Shown here piece after piece: positions 23,387 to 36,860 of a stretch of DNA of 64,000 nucleotides. Under the pieces are notes generated by a model. That model did no database searches. It was given only the letters and a program-made list of their open reading frames with translations, and was not told where the DNA came from. The position numbers and the translations under genes are program-made. The stretch comes from Hibiscus mutabilis (taxonomy: Eukaryota; Streptophyta; Magnoliopsida; Malvales; Malvaceae): contig CM033728.1 in NCBI GenBank assembly GCA_019671005.1, forward strand, positions 27,665,099 through 27,729,098. The letters run 5' to 3'. How positions within the stretch are numbered: the stretch's first letter is position 1; each line of letters begins with the position of its first letter.

Positions 23387-24729
23387 TGCTCTATAATGGA
23401 AACAGCAACCCCTAAGACAAAAATCAGTTTCTGACAGCAATATTTCGTATCAGACAATTATTATTATTATTATTATCATTACTTTCAATTTTTAATTAAA
23501 TATTTCATATTAGTGAGTTTCTTTTTTACCTTTTCATAATTTAAGAATATTTTTCGTCTTTATTATTTGTAATTAAAAGCGATTGAATAAAAAATATATA
23601 TCATTATGATAAAAAAAATATTATACTCTCTCGGTCAAATAAAAAGTTTTACATTTCAACAACAAAAAAAAGAACAAATAATCTAAATAAAAAAGTTTTA
23701 TTATCAAAGATAGTTAAAACAAGGTTTTCAGTAAACTTAGACCATTTAAGTCGGATGTTTTAGGCTTTTTTTTCTGCCTTTTCCTTAATTTCCCCCACTT
23801 TCGCCGGATTATAATAATTTTTCTCCCTTCTATTCCATCCCATTCCATAAATATATTACGTGGCTTTTACCACCTACAGTATATGAATTTTATTTATACT
23901 TTAAAGAGTAAATTTTGAATTATTAAAATTTAGGGAAAATAAAAAAAAAGGTCGAGAGGGATAGCTAGGGCGGATGGTCAGGCATTAGTTACTAGGTGAC
24001 CGGAGTCGGATGTGTGTGACTTTGTATGTGGCTAATTTTCCGAGTAATTTGCATAGACAGAATTTCTAAAAATCGTTTAGTAATCACGGTGAAGTAGTTG
24101 ATGTTATAATTTGATATTGCTTTTGAAAAGTACGGTAATAAAATATTTTTTAAAAGTGCTTTTAAAAAATTAAATTTAAATTTTAAGTATTAGAGATTGC
24201 TGTTAAAAATATTTTTAAAAATATAAAATGTCTATTTTAGACATTATGTTGTAAAATTTAAAATATATTAATTTAAATTATATTTATATTTACTAGTATT
24301 ATAAAATATGAAATATGTTATTTAAACTATAATAAATATGTAAAAAATAGTTAATGGTTAATATTTTGTGTTGTAAAATTCAATAGTATTGTATTTAATA
24401 TTATTAATATTTTATTAAATATATCGATAACATCAAATGGTTAATATTTCGGAATATGTAATCCTACGGTTACAATTTTTGGCTTTTGATCTTATAACAT
24501 GTCTTCCACTTCTTTATCAAGCTATTATTAGGTTGAATAATCAAAGTCTTTTTATCTGTTCTTTCCAGTTTCCAATGCCATTTTTTCTTTCATTTATTTT
24601 CTCTCTAAATTCATAATCTCACTTTCTTTCATTTCTTAAGGTTAAATTTCTTTGTTTGCATCATTCTTTCTCGTATCTCTCTCACTAGAACCAAACATGT
24701 GGGTGAAAAGGTACTCTAAACCAAGGACA
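23387..24729. other. Upstream region of the TBL gene
   Basis: About 1.3 kb without a gene and very AT-rich. It contains a short ATT microsatellite (about 23,457-23,476), long A/T tracts (23,620-23,700 and 24,120-24,450) and a C-rich patch at 23,785-23,870. The part nearest the ATG should include the TBL 5' UTR and promoter. Confidence 0.5.
23591..23600 (-). promoter_or_regulatory. Possible TATA box for the TBL gene
   Basis: The minus strand reads TATATATTTT about 205 bases upstream of the start codon. In such AT-rich DNA this could easily be chance. Confidence 0.2.
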
Positions 24730-25637
24730 CCAAGCAACGATATAGAGATCCTTGGAATCACATTGTTTGTATGCCGGGTAGACGTTTGGTTGGTTGACTT
24801 ACTTTGATTGATGGGATCCGGATACCTAGTGAGAGTGTTGCAACACCATGGTAACATATTTTTGAATGTACGTTCTCGATGTTGTGTGGTCCTTGGTCTC
24901 ATTCAAAGATACGGAAGAGGGGATTCCGAGTATAAAGTGTACGTTTCCCGATGTTGTGTGGCCCTGGGTTTCACTTAGAGTGTACGTTATTGATGTTATA
25001 TGGCCTTAGGTCTTACTCTAGGTTTGTGGTTCTACTTTGTGTGCGTTTGCCAAGATGATCTGATAAGATCTCAGGTATGGTTGGGCTTTGTGTGCCATGT
25101 ATGATGACTTACATGATTTGAGCATGTGTTTAGGCGACTAAAGGTAGCGCCAAATGTTTATTATTCTTAACTTATTGCAAATACTAGCTTGCTTGCTTAT
25201 GTTTATGATTAGAATGAAGTATAGTAGAGTAGATGCGTACCACTGAGCTTTGTAAGCTCAGTGCTCGAAGTCGTTGCTTCAGTTCGTAGGTTGATCGTTG
25301 AATCGCGAGATCGAAGAGCACTATAAGTTTGGGATTCTAGCAAGTGGATTTTACCATACTACAATACTTGTATTTAGTGGGCTGAGTATTCATAGGACCT
25401 TACGTGGTCGAGTCTGTAACTCTTATTTTGAAATTATGTTGATCAAGTCGCATTTTTAAATGTTTTAAATTAATTTAGAGCTCATTTGTAACGATTTAAT
25501 CACTTATCTATATTTTCAACTGTTGGATTTGAATTTTTTTGAAAAATATTTTAGTTGGGCTAAGCCAAGTTGTGAAATTTTATGGTTACGGTTTTGGCTT
25601 GAGGCCCAAATATGACATATGGGTTTAGGGTGTTACA
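24730..25637 (+). mobile_element. 5' LTR of element D3, 5'-truncated
   Basis: It matches the reverse complement of LTR D1 (11,224-12,150): the GATGTTGTGTGG repeats, 'GAGCTTTGTAAGCTCAGTG', the 'TTAGGCGACTA' block, and the end 'GGTGTTACA' at 25,637 followed by a primer site. Only about 0.9 kb remains; the start is lost near 24,730. Confidence 0.75.
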
Positions 25638-25642
25638 TTTAG

Positions 25643-25654
25643 TGGTATTAGAGC
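25643..25654 (+). other. Primer binding site of element D3
   Basis: TGGTATTAGAGC, one C-to-T change from the tRNA-iMet primer site TGGTATCAGAGC, five bases after the LTR end. Confidence 0.8.
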
Positions 25655-28525
25655 TTAGGTTTAGCCAGATCTAGGAAATTCGGGGTGGTATAGGTGTTGT
25701 AGTAAGGTGTCTAGTGAATACAAACCCTTAAATTAAGTTTGTACTTCTGAAGACTAGAATCTCGATGGTCCATCCAATGTTGCAATGCTAAGATGGTTAC
25801 GATCATGGTTGAGAGGGCCGAGTTAAGTGTTGAGCAGCTCATGGGAGCAAATTCAGGGGCGAGGTCGTCCAAGATTCTTGAGATATGGCTTAGTTGAATG
25901 ATGCCGAGTCGAGGATGTTTCCTCCTCCCGTGACCTGAATAATGCTTTCATTTTGTGTAGTAGTCATTTTGAAGCCTTCAGATACATTGCAAAGAGTTCG
26001 CGACAAAGAACTTTCATCGTTATGCATGAATAACGTGATGATACAAGTATGGATGACCCACTATTGAAATTGATTAGTGGATGCACGTTGGTTGGAGGAC
26101 CCTTTGTTCGCTTAAAATGAATCTTGCTGATACTTGGGAAGTATCACCGCCCTTTTTAAGGGCATTTGTCAAAGATAGTGGACTCAGGATCCACTGGTTC
26201 GCTTGAGTGTGACCGAAGTTAGACGTTCTAGAAGTTTGATAGAGCTACATTCTTGAGAGTTGTTACACCTTGGAAATTGATTTGGTTAATCAAGCGCGAT
26301 GTAGCCTATAATGTCGAGAGTTGTGCTCGAGACCTTATGGAAACCCAACATTTGGTAGTAAAAATGTTGAACATTCGCTCTTCTACCATGATTTTCGTAG
26401 TGGTCATTTAGAGAACGGTACAACGGGGTTGTAAGGCATGTTTGGTCGTTTGATAGATGCCAATGTAGAGGGTTCTACGCTCGAGAGTGCAACTCGGATG
26501 AGGTTTGTTTTGTTTGAGTGTTTTACCCAGGGGTGAATCGGACTTGCTCGCTAATAAGGAGCTGGTTAATTTAAATGATGCGTGAACCGTCGATAGTTGC
26601 TAAGTGATAGTGAAGAACCGTTATTCTCCTTCTAGGGAAGATAGCTTGTTAACCAGTTACAGAGTACATGTTTGTTTTTTGAACCTATTTCAATAATGAA
26701 ATGCTTAAGGCTAAAGTGTAGAGGGCTAAAAATTTTGAAATAAATTTCAAAATAAGGTTTTCTCTCTCTAAGATGTGTCGTAGTAAAGGTTGATGTCCGC
26801 ATTGATGTACAAAATGTTTCGGTGATGTCAAGATGGGCAACCAGATTGTCTCTCGAATATTAATTTGATGCTTTGCATGACACATGTGAATGTACGATGA
26901 TTTTGAGATTATAAGTGTTAACAAGATATTTACCCAAATGCCCTCATATGTGGGAGAGGCTAGTTACTGTGTGATCAGTTAAAAATACAAAGTGTTTGAG
27001 ACTTAGTATACGTGTTAACGAGTCGAGAAATATTAGTGGAGATTTGAGCTGCTCGAGATTATTTTGTTGTGACAGTGGTGCTGACTCGATTAGAGTCAAG
27101 TAAGAATTTGAGATCTTTGAGGATATTTTATTTTTTGACAATGGTGCATTTTATACGAGAAGATAGAATGTCGTGTCTAGCCCAACATCGATAAATTTTG
27201 AGTACTAGAGCACCAGGGAATTCGAGATTGGGGCAGTAACGTTAGTTGAAGTAATTGAGAACTGTTGATCATCTGATCGATCACCACCTAAGTAAATTAA
27301 ACTTGATAAATGATGGACTGTACAGAGTTAGTTTGGTTTAGAGTATCATGCTACCCATGTGGGGCGACTAAGGATCACAAGTGTTGGTCGTGTAAGGGAG
27401 TACCAATACTAGCCCCATGCGGTACTGGTACTCGATTCATCTGGTGTCGGTACTGATTGGTCTGTACCAATATCTATTTGTTTTATTGGTTAATCTCCAA
27501 GTTTAGGATTGGTTAACTTTGGAAGCCTTGAGATGTAGCATCTAATTGTAATTAAGCGCGTACAATGTTATGGTTGATTTTAGGTTTGATGGTTTTGGGT
27601 GGACCTTGAGATCTTGTTGTGTGTATTTTAGAGGAAAGATATAGCGAGGTAAGAGATTTTTCGTGTATGGTACTGTGGTCAGTATATGATATTTTTTAGG
27701 GTGTCAGTTTGTACCGACTCTCATCGTAGGTTTTGGGAGACGGTAAGAAAATGTAAGTGAGGTCGTTGAAGAGTGTTTGACTGCTATTAGTTGGAAGTCA
27801 ACCATTGAGTCCTTTAAAGTTGTTTAGGATAGCTTGAGATTCTTTCAGTGGGAGTAAATAGGACAATTGTAGATCCTTACAAAAGATTTTTTAGTACGCA
27901 AGTTTGATGGGATCATGTCTTGAATAATGATAACCTTCTCGGTGAGCATCACACGTGTATCTTTGGTAAGATCTAATTTAGTTGCAAAGGTTGATAATGG
28001 CAGCGAATTAATATTTGTGCATAAAATGTGTTGAGACTTCTTTCACTTTCAAGGGTCTTATACCGGACAAGCAAGTATATTGATAAAGGTTATTATCAGA
28101 GTTAGGGTATCTTCTTGGGAGTCACCGTAAGAGGAATCATTTTGTTTTGGTTGTAACGGCTATTTAACCTCATGTTCTTTTAAATTGCACAAAGTTGTGG
28201 AGGGATCTTGTCGTATATTCACCTTTTGAGGTCTTATAGCATGAGTTAGATTACTTCAATGATGTGTTTGGGTGACGAGTTTATCAAAGTACCGTTGGGT
28301 TTGTTCCCTGGCTTAGGTTATGTACCAAGTGTTAGTGGATCTCTTTAAAAGAAATAGTCAGATGAGATTATGGTTGTACCATTAGAAGACAAGGGATATA
28401 ATTGCTAAGTATGGTGAGAGATTAGAGTAACGTAGTGGGAAATATGTGAGGACTCAGAAGAGTTAATAGAGTTCTATCATCTTCTGTTGAGTAATTCATC
28501 AAATTTTGAGGACTAAATTTTCTTT
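25655..28525 (+). mobile_element. Decayed internal region of element D3
   Basis: It lies between a primer site and a polypurine tract, so it is the body of a gypsy-type element, but it is only 2.9 kb and too decayed for any protein domain to be named. The first ~600 bases match the leader of element D1. A small cluster of GTACTGGTACTCG-like words lies at 27,395-27,475, perhaps an LTR piece nested inside. No open frame is believable. Confidence 0.6.
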
Positions 28526-28536
28526 AAAGAGAAGGG
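28526..28536 (+). other. Polypurine tract of element D3
   Basis: AAAGAGAAGGG directly before an LTR start (TGTGACGACCC), with the GAGGACTAAATTTTCTTT lead-in that resembles the lead-in before the polypurine tract of element B on the minus strand. Confidence 0.7.
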
Positions 28537-28537
28537 T

Positions 28538-29390
28538 TGTGACGACCCGAATTTTGGGTTAGACTTTCAGATTTTGGTTCGGGGTGGGCATTTTAATTTA
28601 AGTGTTAAAAAACAAAGAGATCATGAAAAAAATTAATTTTTGGAGAAAGTAATGACCGTGATGTGTAAGGATCTATGGTTGATGACCTATGATGCGATTT
28701 TACCATTTTATTTTAAAAGATGTCATTTTGAAATAAAATAGTGGGAAAGGGGGAGAAAATCATATTTTAATTTCATTCTCTCTCTTTTTTTCTCTCTACT
28801 TTTCTCTTTCTCCTCGTAAACTCTTCAAACCTTTCAACTTTGATCTACTGAGATTCGGCCATCCATTGTTGACCCTTCCACTGCTATTGTGTTCATCTCG
28901 TCGAGTCAAGTTCACCAGTACAAGCGTCGTCATCACTGAAGCCACCGTTAAATGGGGGTGATAGAAAAGAAGTTCGGCCAAGCTTGAAATGAAGCATTTT
29001 CGTTGGCCAAAACCAAAATATAGGCCACCAGCATGTTTACTGGCATCGGGATAGTAGGGTTGGAGGTTGTCACCACCGTCCAACAACCAGAGGATGTCCT
29101 ACGTGCCCTCACGTTCATGATGCTGCGGTGCATCGCGCCACACTGAATTGACTTCACCTAGGTGTATGTACACTCAACCACACAGGAGCGCGACCTACAG
29201 GTGCACTGAGCCTATCATTTTCTGTGTCGTATAGGACCGCCTAATGCCTTTTGACCCCACCGCCGATGTTGACCAACTACTGAGCGATGCTGACTTTTTT
29301 TGAGGGACCCTACACGCTGGTTTTTCGATGTTCTAAGTCTGTGGCACAGTCCATTTTGCCAAATTCAAACCAATAAGCTCTTTTTACACA
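28538..29390 (+). mobile_element. 3' LTR of element D3, start only
   Basis: It opens TGTGACGACCCGAATTTTGGG after the polypurine tract. A pyrimidine-rich stretch (28,775-28,815) and a GC-richer part with palindromic CACCGTCCAACAACC-like text follow. It loses LTR character near 29,390, where a different element begins. The minus-strand open frames 28,796-29,157 show no domains. Confidence 0.55.
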
Positions 29391-30480
29391 TTTGACCTTA
29401 CGAAATGTTGCTTGTCGAATAGTGATGCTATTTAGAGCAAGTATACTCGTTGAATCAAGTAATAAAGTAATAGAGTAGAGTGTCGAACCCATGAGGATTG
29501 AATCAATAATTACGAAGTTATCAAACTAAAGAATGGTTGTGCAAGTAATGGTTGTTGTTGGATTATCAAAACTAAAAATAATTAAAGGAAAAGTAGCTAT
29601 GATTAAGACGAACAAATGTTGCGGCAAATAATAGATAATTATGGAAGCTAGGTTTATTGCTAAGGATATATGCTTGATTACTTATTTCAATGCTATAGCG
29701 ACTGGCAATACATGTCTACGTAAACCATTAAGATCTTTATCTACTCGATAGGATTTTCTAATGAACTTCTGACTCTCTTGATGCCTATAAGTTAATATTA
29801 TTGAAGCTAAGATAATAGATATTTGCGTGAACCCTAACTACTCTATTATTTGTTTAAGAACTCCCTTTTATTCGTTGAAACCGTAAGCTTATGTTTAAGT
29901 TGGATTAAGACTAAGTTAATAGCTTAGCCCCACTGTTCACGTTTGTTTAACCTAACTCTCTCGATATTAAGCCACAAATCAATAGTTAGAAGGCCTATCT
30001 CGTTAACTCTTACAATAACTATGCATAAAGAATGGTGAACATAATATATAAATGGAAAATAACTATAGCATTAAAATAAAATAATCAAAACATAAAAATC
30101 CTGGGAAACAATAAACCCAACTAAAGTGTTTAGCTCATGTCTGATCCTAAAACATCCATAATAGGGAAAACTTACTTCCCAGCTTAGATAAGCTTTCTAG
30201 GCTTAATCTAAACTCCCAACTCCTTATTCAAACCTTTAAGAGTGTTCGAAACATATATACACTCACCAATGAGCAACACTTTGCCCTCCGTTGCGTTCCA
30301 AGCCTTGGAAACGAACCAACTTCCACAAAATGAGCTAGGCTCGACTCTCCCCTATTTTGGCCAATCAAAACCAGAGGCAAAATGCATTCTAACACCAGCC
30401 TAAATCAACCCCAGAAACCTCAACAAAATCCCATCCAAAAACTAGCCAAAGATATCAAAACAACCTTTAACGTCTATAAA
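29391..30480 (-). mobile_element. LTR fragment of an Athila/Tat-like element
   Basis: On the minus strand it contains 'AATCCTCATGGGTTCGACAC' and 'GAGTATACTTGCTC', the same type of ending seen at 4,476-4,555 in plus orientation. There is no coding potential. Its right side merges into another LTR near 30,480; the boundary is approximate. Confidence 0.45.
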
Positions 30481-31511
30481 AAAACCTCCAGCCATAATCC
30501 TAAGATTCTAATATCTTAGTAACGTCAAATAACCTCCAAAAATATATTCCCAACATCCTTATACCTCCAGCAATCAAGAATCTAACATAACAGCCCCAAA
30601 ATTACATTTAAGCTACCTTAAAAAACCAATCAAATAGTTTCGAGATTGATTATGAAAATATCATTTCATATTATATTTATAAAACCAAAATGTAAATTAA
30701 CCCAATAAGAATTTCCAACAACCATCTTGTAAAATAAGAATTTAAGAAAAACATCAAAATCATCAATAAATCCCATTTTTTTGAATTAAATTGCAAAACT
30801 ATGTCATAATCAACAAAACACAAGACACTTAGTAGGGAATATCAATAAATAACCTTAGTTTTAAGAGAGAAGAAGAAATTTACCTTTGAAGAACCTCCCA
30901 CCAAAATTGACGTAAGTTTTATCTTGAAAACAACTTGAAAAATTAATGAAATCTTTGCGAAATATCTATGAGGTTTTGCTAAGAATCAAATGAGGAATCA
31001 AAAGATGAAATATCCATTGAAAATCAGTAAGAAAAACTAGAAATCATGATTGGAAAAAGAGATAGAAAATGAGAGAAAATGAGAAAGGAAAATCCAAGAA
31101 AATTTGATAGAATAGGAAAGTGATTTAGGAAACCAATTAACCATCAAAGTCTTACCCAGTTAAGGTGGAAAACTTTAATTAAAACATTTGGAAATAATAG
31201 CTCTCTAAGGATTCTTTGTATTGGTCCAATTACATTTTATTCATTTAAATCAATTTTGCAATATTTATAATTTAGTCACCAAAATCCATATGTCACCTTA
31301 AATAGTTCAATTAGCCTTCAAATTAATTGCAAAAAATTCTGATGATGCAACTAAACTTTTTTAATAAGTCAAACCAATTTTTATCTCAAATATTTCTATT
31401 TTTAAAATATTAATTTCCCTGAAACACATTTTATTGGCTAATATAGTTCGACGGAGTTGAACCCGACCTGACCAACCCCCTAAACTTCTAACCCTATTTT
31501 GGGGTGTTACA
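30480..31511 (-). mobile_element. LTR E1, minus oriented (3' LTR start)
   Basis: On the minus strand it starts TGTAACACCCCAAAATAGGG at 31,511, just after a polypurine-like AGAGGG and chromodomain-end text. It aligns with LTR E2 (31,618 onward) as an inverted copy; both contain 'TTACGTCAATTTTGGTGGGA' and 'CTCTTAAAACTAAGGTT'. Confidence 0.75.
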
Positions 31512-31617
31512 ACTGTTACCCTCTAAAGAAATTTCGCCCCAAAATTTATTTGAAGAGAAAAGATGGGGAAACTATTTCTTCATGTCCTCCTTTGTCTCCC
31601 ATGTGGCTTTGTTGACT
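31512..31617 (-). pseudogene. End of a chromodomain ORF plus polypurine tract
   Basis: On the minus strand the text encodes the characteristic 'ATWETKEDMK' end of a chromovirus chromodomain, then a stop and the GAAATTTCTTTAGAGGG lead to the LTR. This 106-bp sliver is all that remains of one element's body, pinned between two oppositely directed LTRs. Confidence 0.75.
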
Positions 31618-33070
31618 TGTAACACCCCAAAAATAGGGTTTGAAGGTTTAGGGGTTTGACCGAGTTCGGTTCAGACCGATTAAACTGGATTAAAATTAAA
31701 TATGTTTTCAGGTGAAATCAAAATGTAAAAATGATAATTTTTACTAATTGGCAAAGGGTTGAATTTTTAAAAGGTGTTAATCATTATATTAAACACTTCC
31801 GGATTTTAATTAAAGGCCAATTTATGCCTAATTAAATGGATTTTTGATTTGGTGAATAAAATGTAAATTTTGCAAAATTGATTTAGTGACTATTTTGTAA
31901 ATGGGACAAAAGGAATTGATAGTTAATTGGTTTCTAAATCATTTTCCTATTCTTTTTAATTTTCTCTTATTTTCCCCCACCTTCCATCTCAACTTCTAAA
32001 CATGATTCTCCAAAAAATTTTGCTGATTTTCAATGGAGAGATTATCATTTGATTCTACTTTTGATTCCTAACAAAGCTTCACAAGAATTTCTCAAATATT
32101 TCATCCATTTCAAAAGTTTGATTTCAAGGAAATACTTACGTCAATTTTGGTGGGAGCTTCTTCAAAGGTGAATTTCTTTTCCTCTCTTAAAACTAAGGTT
32201 CTTTATTGATATTCCCTAGTAGCTGGTTGATATTGGATTGATTTTAACTTTGTTTTGCAATGGATTTCAAGAATTGATTGATTAATGGAGATTTTGATGA
32301 TTTGCTTAAAGATTTGTTTAAGTTGATGAAACCTGTAGATTTTGATTGGGTAATTTCATGTTTTGATAAGGTAATCACGATGTGAAACAAGATTGTTGAA
32401 ATAAATTCTGAAACTATTTGATTGGTTAATTTTTAGGTGAGTTTTTAGTGGTTTTTGGGGCAGATATTAGTGTTCTTGAGTTGCTGAAGGTATATGGGTG
32501 TTTAGGAAGTGTTTGTGGTTGCGTTTTGATGAGGATTGAATGTTAGAATCGTAGGTTTGATGATAGGTGTTGGGTGAAGGAAGATTAATGTTGTTTTTGA
32601 TAGTTTTGACTATTTTTGGAAGGTTATTGTTAAGGATGCAGAGGATTGTTGTTTGGCATTGAGTAGAGTGCATAACGATGCATTTTCCCTTTGGTTTTAT
32701 GTTGTTAAAATAGGGGACAATCAAGGCAAGGTTGTCTAGTTGCGTACATCACTTTTCGGTGGCTTGATTCATATTCTTGAGCAAAGCGAAGTGTATTGAT
32801 GAGTGTATAAACGCATTAAAGCTCTTTAAAGGTTTGATCGGTGGATCATGGGGGTTTAGTTATAGTCTAAAAAGCTTAACTAAGCTCAAGCATAAGTTTT
32901 TCTTATTTTGCTTGAGTATTGATGAGATATGAGCTTGTGGATTTTGTATTTTGATTTTTAAACGTGGTTTGATTTCTTACTGTAATAGCATTGTTTTAAG
33001 ATTAATACATAATGTTTATCAAAGTATATGGATGCATATGAGCATTGAGATTTGTTCCTAAAAGGGAATA
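31618..33070 (+). mobile_element. LTR E2, plus oriented, 3'-truncated
   Basis: It starts TGTAACACCCCAAAAATAGG and follows E1 in reverse order for about 1 kb with diverged sequence. It contains a TATA-poor, T-rich segment and no gene. It is cut at 33,070 by the left LTR of element B. Confidence 0.7.
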
Positions 33071-36000
33071 TGTAACACCCTTATCGTATACTCGTAAGCC
33101 GAATATACATTAAAGATGTTATGGAGTCATTGAAAGAAATATTGACATGTAATTTTTTTTTATACCAAAATTCATTATTGCAGTTTAACCCTTTCTCAGT
33201 TTTGAATTAAAAACTATGTCAATCTATTGTAGCTAGTTTTGACCTTGAATTTGTTTATAAAATTTATAATTGAGATACTGAACTAAAAATATAATTCAGG
33301 GTGAAAACTATGCACACTGCGTAGACCCTTTATTGATTTTAAAAATTTTACGCGATCAGGGTTAAAAAATAATTAACTACATCAGAATTCATAGTTATTA
33401 ATAGCAAACCATTTCTCTAAGTCCATACTTCCATGGTGATGTATAAATACAATATAAACTTAGGTTTACAAAACAGTTTACCAACTTAAAATATTACTTG
33501 CCCACTAGTCTATTAAATTTCGTTAAAGATTTACGTACTGTACTTACAGATAGTAACTTGATCTTCCCAATTAACAGCTCCTCCTTGCTAGTTTATTTTC
33601 AGAGAACCTACGTGTGAAATAACACACGCTAAGTATGAACTTAGTGAGGCAATAATCTTATTTATAAAAACAATAAATAAAGCAATACATGTTATACATT
33701 AACCTAGCATAGTTTTTGTCTAAGGTTGTATCGTACTAACAAGGTTTTCATAGTCAACCTGTATTCATGTACAAGTTATAATTTTTCTAACTTAGTCTAA
33801 TTTCCAATACTCTATCATTATCAAGTAAATCATATATATGCAATAGTTTACACACATGGCATATTTCATACACATGGCATAATTCACATGCATGACATGA
33901 TTTATATATATATAACATAATTCACATACATGACATACTTCATATACATGGCATAATTCATATATATATATGACAAGAATTATATACATGGCAGAATCCA
34001 TATACGTGTCATAATTCATATACGTGGCATGTTTCATATACATAGCATAATTCACATACATGGCATAATTCATTTGCATGACATGATTCATATACATGAC
34101 ATAATACGTACACATGGAATGATTCATATGCATGGCATAATTCATATACGTGACATAATTTGTATACATGGCATGATTCATATGCATAACATTTTTCATA
34201 TATATGTGACATACTTCGTATATATGGCATAATTCATGTATTTGGCATGATTCATATACTTGGCATAATTCATATACATGTCATGATTTAGATATGTGAC
34301 ATGATTCATATACATAACTTGATTCATTTACATGACATGATTTTTTACCTGACGTAATTCATATACGTGATTTAATTCATATACATGGCATGGTTCATAT
34401 TCATGACATGATTTATATATGTAACATGATTCGTTTGCATGACATGATTTATTTACGTGACATGATTCTTTTATCATTGCCCAAAGTACGCTATATGAGA
34501 CTGAGGTACGCGAGTCATCTTTAAATGACACCATAGTGTCAAACATAACGTGAAGATGAGTACGTACTCGGGGATGCTCTTTGCTCCCATAAACATAAAA
34601 CCCCTCGACAGTGCACTCGGGCACAGTGGGCGTAGATTCCCAGGGCGCATGCGACACATTCATTTTGGCACAAAACATATAACATAACGTGAATAATGCA
34701 GCTGCTAGAGACTCTATGGCATGCCAACTATACCATGGACTCTCATACATAATACTTGGACATTTTCTTTTATCATTAATCCTTTATCATGATCAATCAT
34801 ATAAATAATCATTCATGTCACATGCTCCGTCATATATATATTCATAGCAACATAGATCAACATACATACATATCATGTAACACTATTTATAGTTAAGGAT
34901 GACTATTTGCTAGTTTTCCTATTTATAAATTAAGCATGTAAATGCACTCGCATGTGCCATGAATAGTATGCCTCACTAAGCTTACTTGAGGTTCTTATCT
35001 TTCTTTATATCATTGGTTCTCCTTCGATCTCTTTTAGAACTGTATAAGACCAATTAAACGCATACATTACCATTCTCGTATTCGACTTAAATCTAACATT
35101 GCTAACTTAATTCTTAAACATAACTATTCAAATATAAAAAATTTTCTAAAAATTTCCCCAATACTTTACAAATTGCCGAATTAGTCCCTAGATCTTTAGT
35201 GACCAATTTGGACATTAAACAATTGTTCAAACCCATTTTTGAACAATTTCCATAATTAATTACTTATTTTGGACTATTTCCTTTTTAGTCCTTCAACTTT
35301 ATAAAAGTGACATTTTGGTCACTACATTGCTTTTGTACATTAAATTAATGTACAATTAAACCTTTCACTTAATTCTAACATCCTTATACATTTTCCTTTA
35401 ACTTCCAAACCTTATTCACTTTAGTCCTTTACTAATTCTTTATTTCGAATTTGGTCCCTCTTGATTCTTTTCTTGACATTTCAATCCTTCAACTTTCATA
35501 AAATGTTTGAATATTTTTGGAAGAAGATTTACATAAATTCAAGATCAATCCCTAATTTGTAATAAATTGCCGTAATTCAATGATTCCAATGCTAAAATAA
35601 AATTTACAATAATTTCCCTTAATATTCCATAATTTTGAAATAGTCCTTAAATTTACAACTTGGGAAATTATTCAACATATCATCAAAATAGGTCTTCTAA
35701 CAACATAATTCAATCAATTTCATCCTTAATGTAACTTCCTGACCAAAACCCCCAAATTTTAGGGTTAGGGTTTATAATCTCTAACATGGAATTTATCCAA
35801 ATTCAACCTTAATTCCATGTTTAAATCATCAATTTAACTATCTACAAGTCTAATTCCATCATCAACTTCAATTTCCACAATCAATCTTCATCCATAACAT
35901 ACTCATACTTGACTTTTACCATGCAAAAATATAATCAAAATGAAGAGAATCAAGTGTATAACAATTTACCTAAATAAATTTTGCTTGAAACTAGTCTTGA

Positions 36001-36860
36001 ATTCTCCAAATTTGAGCTTGAAAATTTTCTTTCCCCCTTTCTTCTCTATGTTTCGAACAACCCTCAAACTAGATGAGATAATTTTTGCTCATCTTTTACT
36101 TATTTAAGCCACATGTCATAATTAAATGAATATTAAATTCATTTAATTAGTGAATTTACCATCTTGCCCTTTTAATATAATGGCCATGATTCAATCTCAT
36201 AAAAATAAATGTCCATGATTTAATACATGTGTAAATCTTCTTCCAAAAATTTCCCTCAAAGTTTCAAAATATTTCAAAAATGCCATATATGGTAAATGTC
36301 CAATTTGCCCTCCAACTAGACTTTATTTACTAACAAGATTTGAAAATTGCCACTCCTTTAAAATCAAACTAAATCTAGTTAGAATCCAACTAAATGTAAT
36401 AAAATATTCATAAAATAAAATTTTATGAATTTTCTATAATTTCTTGGAACTGTCTTTAAAATTTTAGTTTGATCCAAAATTTTATCGAATACCTTTCCTC
36501 CTAGAAATCTTATATCTAAAATCCATTTTTAACATTGTTGAATTAAAAAGAATCCTTTTTATCAGTCAAAATATTAAATATGGGACCTTCCCAATAGGTC
36601 ACCCGTCCCTGTACTACTCTGATTTGAGCATGCTTAACAATTTTATTCGATCTAAAAATTCTAATAATATAAGCCTCGTATGAAAAATCTGGGTAACACG
36701 AAAATGTCACTCTCAGGGGTAAACTATTCATTTACGGGGTTAACTTACATAACTTTTGGAAATTACACTTTGGTCCCTAAACTTTTCCAAAGTTCACACT
36801 TTAACCCCTAAACTTTTAAAAATTACAATTTGGTCACTAGTCCAAAAATTGGGATATTTT
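33071..36860 (-). mobile_element. 3' LTR of element B
   Basis: It begins on the plus strand with TGTAACACCCTTATCG and ends near GGGATATTTT; the expected terminal TTACA is mutated. At ~3.8 kb it is very long. It holds the 18-bp minisatellite, a block 'AACATAACGTGAAGATGAGTA' (34,538) and many 'TTTGGTCC' words in 35,200-35,500. No genes. Confidence 0.85.
33836..34470. repeat. 18-bp minisatellite, CATAATTCATATACATGG type
   Basis: About 35 imperfect copies of an 18-bp unit, each with CAT/ATG, ATTCATAT and CATGGCAT words. Because 18 is a multiple of three and the unit lacks stops in several frames, long false ORFs appear on both strands (for example 33,792-34,199 minus and 34,029-34,232 plus). The same array is at 41,240-41,880 in the partner LTR. 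Confidence 0.9.

Noticed and set aside
23387..23440. 18-residue N-terminal extension of the TBL protein
   Set aside because: The upstream in-frame start would be TTG; the first ATG is at 23,386 and is followed by a good signal anchor.
33792..34232. Long open frames on both strands encoding Met/His/Tyr-rich hexapeptide repeats
   Set aside because: They come from an 18-bp minisatellite inside an LTR; the period is a multiple of three and several frames lack stops, so the openness needs no selection.
33836..34470. Possible CRISPR-like array of regular short repeats
   Set aside because: There are no unique spacers; units adjoin directly, and the context is a plant LTR.
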